In this document: positions 31,796 through 40,070 of the stretch, piece by piece | How positions within the stretch are numbered: the first letter of the stretch is position 1 | Layout of the letters: each line of letters starts with the position of its first letter | DNA from: an uncultured bacterium | GTDB taxonomy: Bacteria; Verrucomicrobiota; Kiritimatiellia; CAIVKH01 | Length of the DNA: 60,078 nt | NCBI GenBank assembly: GCA_903906425.1 | Contig: CAIVKH010000098.1 | Location: forward strand, 1 to 60,078 | Direction of reading: 5' to 3' | Translations under genes and position numbers: made by a program | The notes under the pieces: model-generated | What the model was told of the DNA's origin: nothing | Databases searched by the model: none | Seen by the model: only the letters and a program-made list of their open reading frames with translations

Positions 31796-32790
31796 GGCTT
31801 GCGGGCCGGCGCGACGTGGATCGGGATACGGATTTCCTTCATTTCGGCCACATCGGTCGTGATCGTGATCACCTTGCCGTCGAGCTGCGGCTTCGCAACG
31901 ATGTTGTTGATCATGATGCGAACGCCGGCGAGGCCGAATTTCATCTGTTGCGTCGTGATGGCCGGGTCCGGCGTTTCGACGCCGAGAACTTTGAACGTCT
32001 GCGTGCTGCCGGGGCTGATGAGAATGAACCGCGAGATCGGCCCGTCGGACGCCTCGAGAAAAAGCTGCGGCGGCGCGGCGACGAGCGGGCCGACCACCGC
32101 GGCGCTGAACGGTACGTCGAATACCGGCCGGTTCGTGTTGTCGGTGAAGATGTGGATCGTGCCTTGCATGGTTCCGTTTTCGAGCGGCGGCAGGGTCTTG
32201 ACCACGACGGCATATTTCTTGCCGGGCTGCATCTCGACAACGGACGTCACCAGGTTCGTCAGATCGCAACTCGTGCTGGTGATGTGCAGCGGCTCCGCGA
32301 TGATATTTTCGAAAAGGATTTTCGTTTCGAACGGCTGGTCGGGCCGGATACGGCCGGGCATGAGATTCTCGGGCGAGATCAGCACGTCGCGTTTGACCAG
32401 GCCGCGCAGCCGCAGCACGAACATCGTGTTCGTCGGATCGTCCGAATAGACGGCCACATATTTGTCCTGCTGGCCGCTGCGCCCGCCGGGCCGGAAAACG
32501 GCCGTGATCGAGGCCTTCCCGCCTGCCTGAAGCACGTTGGTCGAAATCGTCGCGGTTGTGCAGCCGCAGGAGCCGTGAACCCGCGTGACATTCAGCGGCG
32601 CGTTGCCGGCGTTTCGGATTTCATAGGCGTGCGTCACCGTGCCGGTGCTTTCGATGGTGCCGAAATTATAGGCGCTTTCATCGCAGACAATCCTCGGTGC
32701 CGGCGGCGGCTGCGCCGGGGCCGCGCCGGCCTGCGCAAGCGCGGCACCGGCGAAACACAGCAGCAGGACGAAAGCGGCGCGAGTTTTCAT
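31792..32790 (-). CDS. Exported DUF1573 protein, copy 1
   Basis: 332 residues with a signal peptide (MKTRAAFVLLLCFAGAALAQ). The N-terminal DUF1573 domain has YNFGTIESTGTVTHAYEIRN, the Cys motif VHGSCGCTTATIS and an Ig-like beta pattern; a second beta domain of about 190 residues follows. DUF1573 proteins are common in Bacteroidota and PVC bacteria and are thought to sit in the envelope; their role is not established. It is followed by the rhodanese (overlap) and preceded by a paralogue, probably from tandem duplication. Confidence 0.85.
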   Translation of the reverse strand: MKTRAAFVLLLCFAGAALAQAGAAPAQPPPAPRIVCDESAYNFGTIESTGTVTHAYEIRNAGNAPLNVTRVHGSCGCTTATISTNVLQAGGKASITAVFRPGGRSGQQDKYVAVYSDDPTNTMFVLRLRGLVKRDVLISPENLMPGRIRPDQPFETKILFENIIAEPLHITSTSCDLTNLVTSVVEMQPGKKYAVVVKTLPPLENGTMQGTIHIFTDNTNRPVFDVPFSAAVVGPLVAAPPQLFLEASDGPISRFILISPGSTQTFKVLGVETPDPAITTQQMKFGLAGVRIMINNIVAKPQLDGKVITITTDVAEMKEIRIPIHVAPARKP

Positions 32791-32809
32791 GACGGTGCTT
32801 CGAGTCGGT

Positions 32810-33823
32810 TCACGGGCCCGTCGGCACCACCTGAAACGGCACGTAAATTTCCTTCATGCTTTCGACATCCGTCGTGATCTTCACCGCCTGGCCCGTGAGA
32901 TCGGGCCGCGCGACGATGTTGTTGATCTGGATGCGCGTCGTTTGCGGGCCGATCTGCGCCTGTTCGGTGGTCATCGCCGGATCGGGCGTTTCGACGCCAA
33001 GGATCTTGAACGCCGGCGCGGTGCCCGGCCGGATCACGATGAAGCGGACCACCGGGTTGGTGATCGCCTGGCTCAGCAATATCTGCGGCGGCGCAACCAC
33101 GAGCGGCCCCAGCACCGAGGCGCTGAACGGAACATCAAAAACGGGCCGGGCCGGATAATCGGTGAAAAGATGAATCAGGCCGTCGATCTGGCCGACCGGC
33201 AGCGGCGGATTGGTCTTCACGTGAATCCGATATTTCCGGCCGGGTTCCATCTCGCTGAGGTCAACGATCAGATTCGTCGTGACCGACTGCGCCCGCACAA
33301 CGTGAACGCTGGCCGCGGAGTTGTTATTGAAAACAATGTCCATCTCGACGGCCACATCGCCGCGAATCTGGCCCGGCGCGAGGCGGTCCGGTGAAACGAG
33401 GAAGTCCTGCCGCACGTCGCCGTGGAGATTGAGGATCATCGTCGGCGTCTGCGGATCGTTCGACTCGACGATGATGTGCTTGTCCTGATGTCCGTTGCGG
33501 CCCGCCAGATTCAGGGTTGCGGTGATCTTCGCCGTATCGCCCGGCTTCAGCATCTGCTGCGAAAGCTGCGCGACCGTGCATCCGCACGACGGCTGGACCC
33601 GCTTGATTTCGAGCGTCAGATCGCCGCCGTTGCTGATCATGTATTCATGCGTGACGTTCGTGCCGGCCTCCGCCTGACCGAAATCATAATCGGGCTTGTC
33701 GCAAATAATCTTCGCCGCATGCCCCGCCTCCGGCGGTGCGGCCGCAGGTGGCGGCGTGGGAATCTGCGCGAAGGCCGCGCCGGCGAAGCACACACAAAAA
33801 GCACCAATCAAAAGTCTCTTCAT
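32810..33823 (-). CDS. Exported DUF1573 protein, copy 2
   Basis: 337 residues with a signal peptide (MKRLLIGAFCVCFAGAAFAQ). It shares with copy 1 the YDFG start of the domain, the motif VQPSCGCTVAQLS and the C-terminal block GVETPDPAMTTEQ. Copy 1 starts 19 bases after its stop. Start at 33823 chosen because the signal peptide follows directly; upstream codons are basic and non-conserved. It probably leads the run DUF1573-DUF1573-rhodanese. Confidence 0.85.
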   Translation of the reverse strand: MKRLLIGAFCVCFAGAAFAQIPTPPPAAAPPEAGHAAKIICDKPDYDFGQAEAGTNVTHEYMISNGGDLTLEIKRVQPSCGCTVAQLSQQMLKPGDTAKITATLNLAGRNGHQDKHIIVESNDPQTPTMILNLHGDVRQDFLVSPDRLAPGQIRGDVAVEMDIVFNNNSAASVHVVRAQSVTTNLIVDLSEMEPGRKYRIHVKTNPPLPVGQIDGLIHLFTDYPARPVFDVPFSASVLGPLVVAPPQILLSQAITNPVVRFIVIRPGTAPAFKILGVETPDPAMTTEQAQIGPQTTRIQINNIVARPDLTGQAVKITTDVESMKEIYVPFQVVPTGP

Positions 33824-33876
33824 TCCTGTCATTCTCCTGGTCAACAAAGCATCAGACCGCCCCGCGGGCCGGGCGC

Positions 33877-34404
33877 TCATTTTCTGGCACCGCTTTTTAC
33901 AGACTTCTTCCGGCGGCCCGAACCGCCATCGTCGCCGCGCATGCACGATGCGCTATATCGCGTCAGCACGGCCCGGAACGCTCTCACGGCTGCCGCGTTC
34001 TCTTTCAGGCAGGTGGTGAAGGCGGCCAGCTTCACGCTGCTTTCAACGCTCAAAAGATGCTCGATTTTGCACCCGTCAATCTCGGCCTGCTCCAGCCCGA
34101 CGCCGAGCACTTCGTGAAGAAACGTCTTCAGCAACTCGCCGTTTTTCTCGACCACCAGCGCCAGGCGCCGGCCTTCCTCGGAAAGCTGCAGAAACCTGTT
34201 CGCATCCTCCACGACCCAGCCGCGCCGCTTCAGCGCCTTGAGGCTGATCGAGCAACTGCCGCGCGTAATGCTCATCCGCTTGGCGATGTCCGTCACGCGC
34301 GCGTAGCCCTGGTCCTCCAGCAGCTCGCGGATCGTCATCAGATAATGCGCCGCGCTGTGCGTGAGCAGATTGTCCTCAAACTCTTTCCAGACATCTTTCG
34401 ACAT
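33877..34404 (-). CDS. DtxR/MntR-type metal-dependent repressor
   Basis: 175 residues from the ATG at 34404 (another ATG at 34422 also fits). HSAAHYLMTIRELLEDQGYA, VTDIAKRMSITRGSCSISLK and LKRRGWVVEDANRFLQLSEE form the winged helix; LGVGLEQAEIDGCKIEHLLS is the metal-binding and dimer helix of the family. Such proteins repress metal-uptake genes when iron or manganese is replete. The importer genes at 34765-36554 lie just upstream in the same direction and are natural targets. The tail is rich in Arg/Lys and Gly. Confidence 0.8.
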   Translation of the reverse strand: MSKDVWKEFEDNLLTHSAAHYLMTIRELLEDQGYARVTDIAKRMSITRGSCSISLKALKRRGWVVEDANRFLQLSEEGRRLALVVEKNGELLKTFLHEVLGVGLEQAEIDGCKIEHLLSVESSVKLAAFTTCLKENAAAVRAFRAVLTRYSASCMRGDDGGSGRRKKSVKSGARK

Positions 34405-34764
34405 TGCGGGTAACCATCCCATTACACCGCCCCAGCGTCAAGGCGGGCCATCCTCGTCGTCCGCGCCGACGAGGATCACTTCCAATGATTGGAACTTTTC
34501 GAGCCCGCCATTTCCAATCATTGGAAAAAAGGTGGCGCCGGCCTCCAATGATTGAAAATTTGTTTGCAGCATCGTCACATCGTTGTCTTGCCGGTTTTCG
34601 CTGAAACTCCCGTCCGCAGCTTCGACACGCAACTCGTCGCTTTCACAGACGCCGAAAATCCGGCCATCTGCAGGCGATGCGACAAGGCGGAGTCCGATGT
34701 CTTAAATGTCCCTGCCAAGCCTGGGAAAATCTACTGACCGCCGCCAATCCGCGGGTGTCAGCGG
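34405..34764. other. Gap between the ABC ATPase and the DtxR-type regulator
   Basis: 360 bases with a palindrome triplet at 34481-34558 and otherwise no recognisable gene. It should contain the regulator's promoter; I see no clear DtxR-type operator. Confidence 0.4.
34481..34558. repeat. Palindrome triplet, locus 15
   Basis: TTCCAATGATTGGAA (34481-34495), TTCCAATCATTGGAA (34513-34527) and CTCCAATGATTGAAA (34544-34558), steps 32 and 31 bp, 77 bases upstream of the regulator start. Confidence 0.92.
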
Positions 34765-35577
34765 CTATTTCTTCGCCTCAGGATTTGAAAGTTTTCTTCG
34801 CGGCACCACGCGCGACGGGCCGTCGCCGGTCTGAACCTCCAGCGGGTGCGCAAAAACCGCGCTCAATTTTTCAGCGTTGAAAACTTCGCGCGGCGGGCCG
34901 TCGCTGAAAATCCGTCCGTCTTTCAACAGCACCGTGCGCGAACAGAAAGCGGCCGCGAGATTCAAATCGTGCGTCGAAAATATTACCGTCAGTTTTTTTT
35001 CGTCGGCCCACGACGCCAGCAATTCCATCAAATGCCACGCCTGATGAATGTCGAGATGCGCCGTTGGTTCGTCGAGCAGCAGGATTTCGGGTTGCTGCGC
35101 CAGCGCCATCGCCAGCCACGCGCGCTGGCGCTCGCCCGCGCTGAGTTCGTCAATCAGCCGGTCAGCTTTGGCTGACATGTCAACGGCCTCCAGCGCGGCA
35201 GAAATTGCGGCGTCATCTGCCTCGCGCAACGCGGACCAGTCGCCAACGTGCGGCAGCCGGCCCGTCGCCACGATGTCGCGCACGCGCAGCGGAACCGGCG
35301 CGCCGGGCGATTGCGGAACACCGGCGAGAATTTTCGCCCGCTCGCGGGCCGGCCAGTTTTTCAGCGACCGTCCTTTCAAAATCACATCGCCACTTTTCGG
35401 CGCGATCAGGCAGCCAAGCAACCGGAGCAGCGTCGTTTTGCCCGATCCGTTGGGGCCGAGCAGTCCGACGCGCTCGCTGGCAGCGACGCGCAAGGAAACG
35501 TCGCGAAGCACCAGCTGTGACCCGTAGCCCGCAGAGGCGTTCTCAACTGCCAGCAAGTTTTCCGTTTCCTGCTTCAC
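34765..35577 (-). CDS. ABC transporter ATPase, FecE/BtuD type
   Basis: 270 residues. Walker A GLLGPNGSGKTTLLRLLG, Q-loop GVPQSPGAPVPLRVRD, signature LSAGERQRAWLAMALAQQ, Walker B ILLLDEPTAHLD and H-loop FSTHDLNLAAAFC. This is the ATPase of siderophore, heme or cobalamin importers. A GTG start at 35577 overlaps the stop of the permease gene by four bases. No substrate-binding protein is encoded alongside. A metal-dependent regulator lies downstream, favouring iron complexes over cobalamin. Confidence 0.9.
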   Translation of the reverse strand: MKQETENLLAVENASAGYGSQLVLRDVSLRVAASERVGLLGPNGSGKTTLLRLLGCLIAPKSGDVILKGRSLKNWPARERAKILAGVPQSPGAPVPLRVRDIVATGRLPHVGDWSALREADDAAISAALEAVDMSAKADRLIDELSAGERQRAWLAMALAQQPEILLLDEPTAHLDIHQAWHLMELLASWADEKKLTVIFSTHDLNLAAAFCSRTVLLKDGRIFSDGPPREVFNAEKLSAVFAHPLEVQTGDGPSRVVPRRKLSNPEAKK

Positions 35578-36554
35578 GTTCCTCCGCTCCAGATTTCGCG
35601 CTGGCGCTGCCGGAGCAGGCGCAGGAAAAACGGCGCGCCGGCCAGCGCGGTGAAAATGCCGACGGGAATTTCAATCGGATACAGCAACGTTCGTCCGAGT
35701 CCGTCGGCGATGCAGATAAAAATTGCGCCGAGCAACGCGGCGGCGGGCAACATGCGGCGATGATCCGCGCCGCAAAGTGCGCGCGCCGTGTGCGGCACCA
35801 GCAGGCCGACGAAGCCGATGATTCCGCTGATGCAGACGCAGCACGCTGTCAGCGCGGCCGCGAGCAGCAGCGCGATCCATCGTTCGCGCTCGCTGTGCAG
35901 ACCGAGATGCGCCGCGGCATCGTCGCCGAGCAGCAGCGCATTGAGCCGCCGCGCGCGCGCGAACACGGCGGCCGCGACGGGCACCATGATCGCCGCGACC
36001 AGAAGAACGAGCGTCCGGTCATAAACCTGCAGGTCGCCGAGGAACCACCACAGCAGCGCGTGCATTCCCTCGGCTTTTGATTGCGAGACGACGAGCATGA
36101 GCACGCTGTTACAAAGCGAGCCGCACGCGACGCCCGCGAGGATGAGCGTGTGCGGGGCGGTCCGGCCGTGGACGCGCGCGAGGCGATAGACCGCAGCGAG
36201 TGTGATCATTGCGCCGGCAAATCCCGCGGCGGGAAGCGGCCAGCGCGAGGTCGCGGCACCGGTTGCGAAGACGGCCGCGATGGCAAGGCCGCCGCCGGAG
36301 GCGACACCGAGGCTGAAGGGCTCGGCAAGCGGATTACGGAGCACGGCCTGGCAGCCCGCGCCGGCGACCGCGAGCGCCGCGCCGATGAGCGCGCCGAGCG
36401 CGACGCGCCACAGGCGGATTTGCAGCACGCCGGAATTTTCCGGGGCGAACAGCGACGCGGGATGTTTCCAATCGCCGCCGAGAAAAATGCAGACGGCGAC
36501 GATGATCGGCGCGGCGATCGCGAGCAGGAGGAGATTTCGTCGCTGGTCTTTCAC
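35574..36554 (-). CDS. FecCD-family iron-complex permease
   Basis: 326 residues from a GTG at 36554 (VKDQRRNLLLLAIAAPIIVA); no ribosome site is clear. About nine or ten membrane helices. FecCD blocks: RLWRVALGALIGAALAVAGA, QAVLRNPLAEPFSLGVASGG, CVCISGIIGFVGLLVPHTAR and PIEIPVGIFTALAGAPFFL. It forms the homodimeric channel of a type II importer with the overlapping ATPase. Upstream codons to 36704 run through the palindrome pair and are not part of the protein. Confidence 0.9.
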   Translation of the reverse strand: MKDQRRNLLLLAIAAPIIVAVCIFLGGDWKHPASLFAPENSGVLQIRLWRVALGALIGAALAVAGAGCQAVLRNPLAEPFSLGVASGGGLAIAAVFATGAATSRWPLPAAGFAGAMITLAAVYRLARVHGRTAPHTLILAGVACGSLCNSVLMLVVSQSKAEGMHALLWWFLGDLQVYDRTLVLLVAAIMVPVAAAVFARARRLNALLLGDDAAAHLGLHSERERWIALLLAAALTACCVCISGIIGFVGLLVPHTARALCGADHRRMLPAAALLGAIFICIADGLGRTLLYPIEIPVGIFTALAGAPFFLRLLRQRQREIWSGGT

Positions 36555-36666
36555 GGGGGCAGAGTATTTGAAATTAGAGGGCAGAAAACACGAAAAGAAA
36601 ATTGTGCCGGCGGCGGTCGCCCGTTTTTCCGCCAGATTTCCGCGGCGGAAAATCGTCGGCGCTGGT

Positions 36667-36713
36667 TTCCAATCATTGGAAAATGCGGGGGCGCAAAGTT
36701 CCAATGATTGGAA
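36667..36713. repeat. Paired palindrome element, locus 16
   Basis: TTCCAATCATTGGAA (36667-36681) and TTCCAATGATTGGAA (36699-36713), 32 bp apart, between the malQ stop and the permease start. Confidence 0.95.
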
Positions 36714-36734
36714 ATTCCGGCGTGCGGCGGCGGG

Positions 36735-38267
36735 TCAGGAATGAGTTCGTTTGGTTTGCTGCGCGATGGTTCTCATCCGCTGTTTCATCTGCGGCGCGAG
36801 TTGTTCCCAGCGGAAGCGCCACTGCCAGTTTCCGCCGGCGACGCCGGGCGTGTTCATCCGCGCTTCGCTGCCGAGGCCGAGGATGTCCTGCAGCGGGATG
36901 ATCGCGGTGTCGGGGTTGGAGCGCATGGCGAGGGCGATGAGGTCCCATTGGATTTCGCGGCCGTCGCTGTGGAGATAGTCGAGGATCACGCGGTGTTCGC
37001 GGTCAATCTCCTCCTGCGAGCGGGTGGAGCCGACGCCGGGTTTCGAGTGGAACCAGCCGACGGTCGTGTCGTTGTCGTGGGTGCCGGTGTAGACGACGCA
37101 GTTTTTCGGGTAGCCGTGCGGCTTGAAAATTTCGGCGCAGTCCGGGTCGCCAAATGCGAATTGCAAAACGCGCATTCCGGGAAACTGAAGCTGATCGCGG
37201 AGCACGTCCACCGGCGGGGTGATGATGCCAAGGTCTTCGGCGATGACGGGGAGCTGCCCGATTGCTTTGTGGAGCGCTTCGAAAAGCGCGCGGCCCGGGC
37301 CGGGGACCCAGCGGCCGGTGGCGGCGGTCGGGGCGTCGCCGGGAATTTCCCAGTAGGATTCGAAGCCGCGGAAGTGGTCGATGCGGACGATCGAGACCAT
37401 CTCGAAGATTTTTTTCATGCGCCGGATCCACCAGGCGAATCCGGTCTGCGCGTGGGCGTCCCAGCGGTAAAGCGGATTGCCCCAGAGCTGGCCGGTGGCG
37501 CTGAAATAGTCCGGCGGAACGCCGGCAACGACGGTCGGGCGGCCGGTGTCGTCGAGATGGAAAAGTTCGCGGTTCGCCCAGGCGTCGGCGCTGTCGTGCG
37601 CGACGAAGATCGGAATGTCGCCGATGATTTTGATGTTCCGCTCGCGGCAGCGGGCGCGAAGACGCTGCCACTGGTCGTCGAAAATCCACTGCAGGATTTT
37701 CGCGTTTCGGATGGCGGTGCGATGCTGGCGGCGGGCCTCGTTCAACGCCTGTTCATCGCGCCGGACCAGCGCCGGGTCCCAGGTCGTCCATGGGGCAAGG
37801 TGGTGCGCTTCCTTCAGCGCCATGAAGAGCGCGAAGTCGTCGAGCCAGTCCTTGTTCGAATCGCAGAAATCGTGGAAGGCGTTTTTCTGGTTCGTGGTTG
37901 CGCGCCGTTCGAACGAGCGGCAGACGCTTTTCAGGATTTCTGTGCGGGCCGGGATGACATCGCCGAAGGCGACGTGATCGTCGGAGAATTTTGGAAATTT
38001 TGCGAGGTGCGCCTGCGTGAGCAATCCGTCTTTGACGAGCAGTTCAAAGCTGATCCAGAGTGGATTGCCGGCGAAGGTGGAGAATGACTGGTAGGGCGAG
38101 TCGCCGTAGCCGGTGACGCCCAGCGGCAAGATCTGCCAGAGGTGCTGGCCCATCTCGGTGAGCGAATCAATCCAGCGATAGGCATTCGGGCCGAGGTCGC
38201 CGATCCCGTGGGGACCGGGCAACGACGTCGGATGCAGCAAAACTCCACTCGCCCGCGCAAATTCCAT
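36735..38267 (-). CDS. malQ: 4-alpha-glucanotransferase (amylomaltase), GH77
   Basis: 510 residues, the size of bacterial MalQ. SGVLLHPTSLPGPHGIGDLG at the N-terminus, GYGDSPYQSFSTFAGNPLWI, IVRIDHFRGFESYWEIPGD (nucleophile Asp), PVIAEDLGIITP (acid/base Glu) and VVYTGTHDNDTTVGWF. It moves alpha-1,4-glucan chains in maltodextrin and glycogen metabolism. ATG at 38267 with AAAGGAAAA upstream. No other mal or glg gene is in the window. Confidence 0.94.
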   Translation of the reverse strand: MEFARASGVLLHPTSLPGPHGIGDLGPNAYRWIDSLTEMGQHLWQILPLGVTGYGDSPYQSFSTFAGNPLWISFELLVKDGLLTQAHLAKFPKFSDDHVAFGDVIPARTEILKSVCRSFERRATTNQKNAFHDFCDSNKDWLDDFALFMALKEAHHLAPWTTWDPALVRRDEQALNEARRQHRTAIRNAKILQWIFDDQWQRLRARCRERNIKIIGDIPIFVAHDSADAWANRELFHLDDTGRPTVVAGVPPDYFSATGQLWGNPLYRWDAHAQTGFAWWIRRMKKIFEMVSIVRIDHFRGFESYWEIPGDAPTAATGRWVPGPGRALFEALHKAIGQLPVIAEDLGIITPPVDVLRDQLQFPGMRVLQFAFGDPDCAEIFKPHGYPKNCVVYTGTHDNDTTVGWFHSKPGVGSTRSQEEIDREHRVILDYLHSDGREIQWDLIALAMRSNPDTAIIPLQDILGLGSEARMNTPGVAGGNWQWRFRWEQLAPQMKQRMRTIAQQTKRTHS

Positions 38268-38451
38268 TTCATTTTCCTTTTTTGAAAGCTCCGCAAAGAC
38301 TAGCCACAACCGCGCAAATGTCCAATTTCCGGCGATGAAATTGCGGCGGCGAATTCTGATGATTGACAATTGGGCGGTGCCGCGTTTTCGTGAACCCGGT
38401 GCGATACGATTCTGATGACCGGATGAAACGAACAAGAACAGGAGCGACGAA

Positions 38452-38700
38452 ATGAGCCACGCATTCCGAATGCCGCTGAACAAGCCGAAGGAGCAGATTC
38501 TGCAGGAGGCGGCCACCCTGCTGCCTCAAAAAGGGTTCACGTTTACGCCGGACGAAAGCGGCGGCCGTGTCAGCGGGCACGGGCTCGACGGCACGCTGCG
38601 TTTCGTCGGCCAGGAAATGGAAGTCGAGATTGCAGAGAAGCCGGCATTCCTGCCGTGGTCGCTGGTGGAATCAAAGATCAGGGAGTTTTTCGAGGACTGA
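38452..38700 (+). CDS. Small protein of the polyhydroxyalkanoate-system family
   Basis: 82 residues, MSHAFRMPLNKPKEQILQEA, matching in length and pattern a small family often named polyhydroxyalkanoic acid system protein (segments FTFTPDESGGRVSGHGLDGT and LPWSLVESKIREFFED). The name comes from homologues beside PHA genes; none lie here, so a role in granules is doubtful. AGGAG precedes the ATG. Divergent from malQ. Confidence 0.6.
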   Translation: MSHAFRMPLNKPKEQILQEAATLLPQKGFTFTPDESGGRVSGHGLDGTLRFVGQEMEVEIAEKPAFLPWSLVESKIREFFED

Positions 38701-38786
38701 ACGCCGGCGCCCCGCCGGTTCTGGCACGATTCGGCCGAAGGGAATTTCGACGCCTGCAAATGGCGGGAGGGCGGAACGAAATAATC

Positions 38787-40013
38787 ATGTCTTCGATCCG
38801 GTCAATGATTCATCGCGAAATCCCGCCGACGGCGGGCCTGCCGCTTCGCTGGTCCGATTTTTTCGGCGCGCCGCCCGATCCGCTCGAAAACGGACTCGCG
38901 AAATTTATCGGCGTTCCCGAAGTGCAGATCGAATGTTCGGGCACCGCCTCACTCATCGTGGCGCTCGAAACGCTCAAGCGCCGCAGCCCGCGAAGAACTG
39001 TCGTCATCCCGGCGTTCAACTGCCCGCTTGTTCCGCTCGCCATCAGGCACTGCGGGTTGAACATCAGGCTCTGCGACATCCAGCCCGACCGCTTTGACCC
39101 CGATCCCGATTCGCTCCGCGAATGCGTGGACTCGGATACGCTTTGCATCGTTCCCGCGCATCTCGCCGGAACGGCCGTGGACTTGGACGCGGTTCTGGAC
39201 ATCGCGAAACAGGCCGGAGCGTTTGTCATCGAGGATGCCGCGCAGGCGCTCGGCGCAACGCGGAGCGGGCGATCCGTCGGCACATCCGGTGACATCGGTT
39301 TTTTCAGCCTCGCCTGCGGCAAGGGCCTCACCTCCTACGAAGGCGGCGTTCTCATCGCGCGCGATCCCGTACTCCGCGCCGCGCTTCGCGAAACCGGCCG
39401 CGAAATTATCCGTTCGCACCGCGGCATGGAATTCCTGCGCTTCGCACAGCTCCTGTTCTACCGGATCTTCTACAATCCCACCGGCCTCGGCTTGACCAAC
39501 GGCGCCCACGGTCTTCTTTGGCTCGCGCGCAGCCGGTCCGGCAGCGCAGGCGGCAGCGAAGGTCCTTCTGACATCCCGCTGCACGCCGTCGGCACGACGC
39601 GCAAGAACGTCGCCGCCCGCGCGCTGCCGCGCCTGCGCGACGCGATCGAACAAAATGCCGTCCGCGCCCGCGAGCGCATCGCCCGGCTCGAAAACCTCAT
39701 TCCGGGCCTCACCATCATCCGCGACCTGCCCGGCAGCTCCGGCACCTGGCCCCACATCATGCTCGCATTTCGCGATCGGAAGAAATGCGCCGCCGTCCTC
39801 GACGCGCTGTGGGATTCCGGCCTCGGCGTCGGCAAACTATTTGTCCACGACCTGCGGGGCTACGAGCAGCTCAAATCCATCCTTCCCTCCGCGCTCACGC
39901 CCAACGCGCGCTCCTTCGCCGCGCGCCACCAGACGATCACGAACAGCCCCTGGCTCGGCGAGGCCGGCTTCGAACAAATTCTGGCTGCGCTGCGCGGTCT
40001 TTCGAGAATCTGA
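38787..40013 (+). CDS. DegT/DnrJ/EryC1/StrS-type sugar aminotransferase
   Basis: 408 residues, PLP-dependent. IECSGTASLIVALETLKRR, TVVIPAFNCPLVPLAIRHCG, FVIEDAAQALGATRSGR and IGFFSLACGKGLTSYEGGVL, with the Schiff-base Lys in the last. The family aminates keto-sugars for O-antigen, capsule or antibiotic sugars. Unusually it stands alone, without sugar nucleotide genes. ATG at 38787 has GGAGGGCGGAACG upstream. The stop is two bases before a palindrome pair. Confidence 0.85.
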   Translation: MSSIRSMIHREIPPTAGLPLRWSDFFGAPPDPLENGLAKFIGVPEVQIECSGTASLIVALETLKRRSPRRTVVIPAFNCPLVPLAIRHCGLNIRLCDIQPDRFDPDPDSLRECVDSDTLCIVPAHLAGTAVDLDAVLDIAKQAGAFVIEDAAQALGATRSGRSVGTSGDIGFFSLACGKGLTSYEGGVLIARDPVLRAALRETGREIIRSHRGMEFLRFAQLLFYRIFYNPTGLGLTNGAHGLLWLARSRSGSAGGSEGPSDIPLHAVGTTRKNVAARALPRLRDAIEQNAVRARERIARLENLIPGLTIIRDLPGSSGTWPHIMLAFRDRKKCAAVLDALWDSGLGVGKLFVHDLRGYEQLKSILPSALTPNARSFAARHQTITNSPWLGEAGFEQILAALRGLSRI

Positions 40014-40015
40014 GT

Positions 40016-40062
40016 TTCCAATGATTGGAAAGTGCGGGCGCGAAAACTTCCAATCATTGGAA
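40016..40062. repeat. Paired palindrome element in a convergent gap, locus 17
   Basis: TTCCAATGATTGGAA (40016-40030) and TTCCAATCATTGGAA (40048-40062), 32 bp apart. It nearly fills the 57-bp gap between two convergent stop codons and so cannot serve as a promoter operator for either gene. Confidence 0.95.
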
Positions 40063-40070
40063 GTGTCCGG

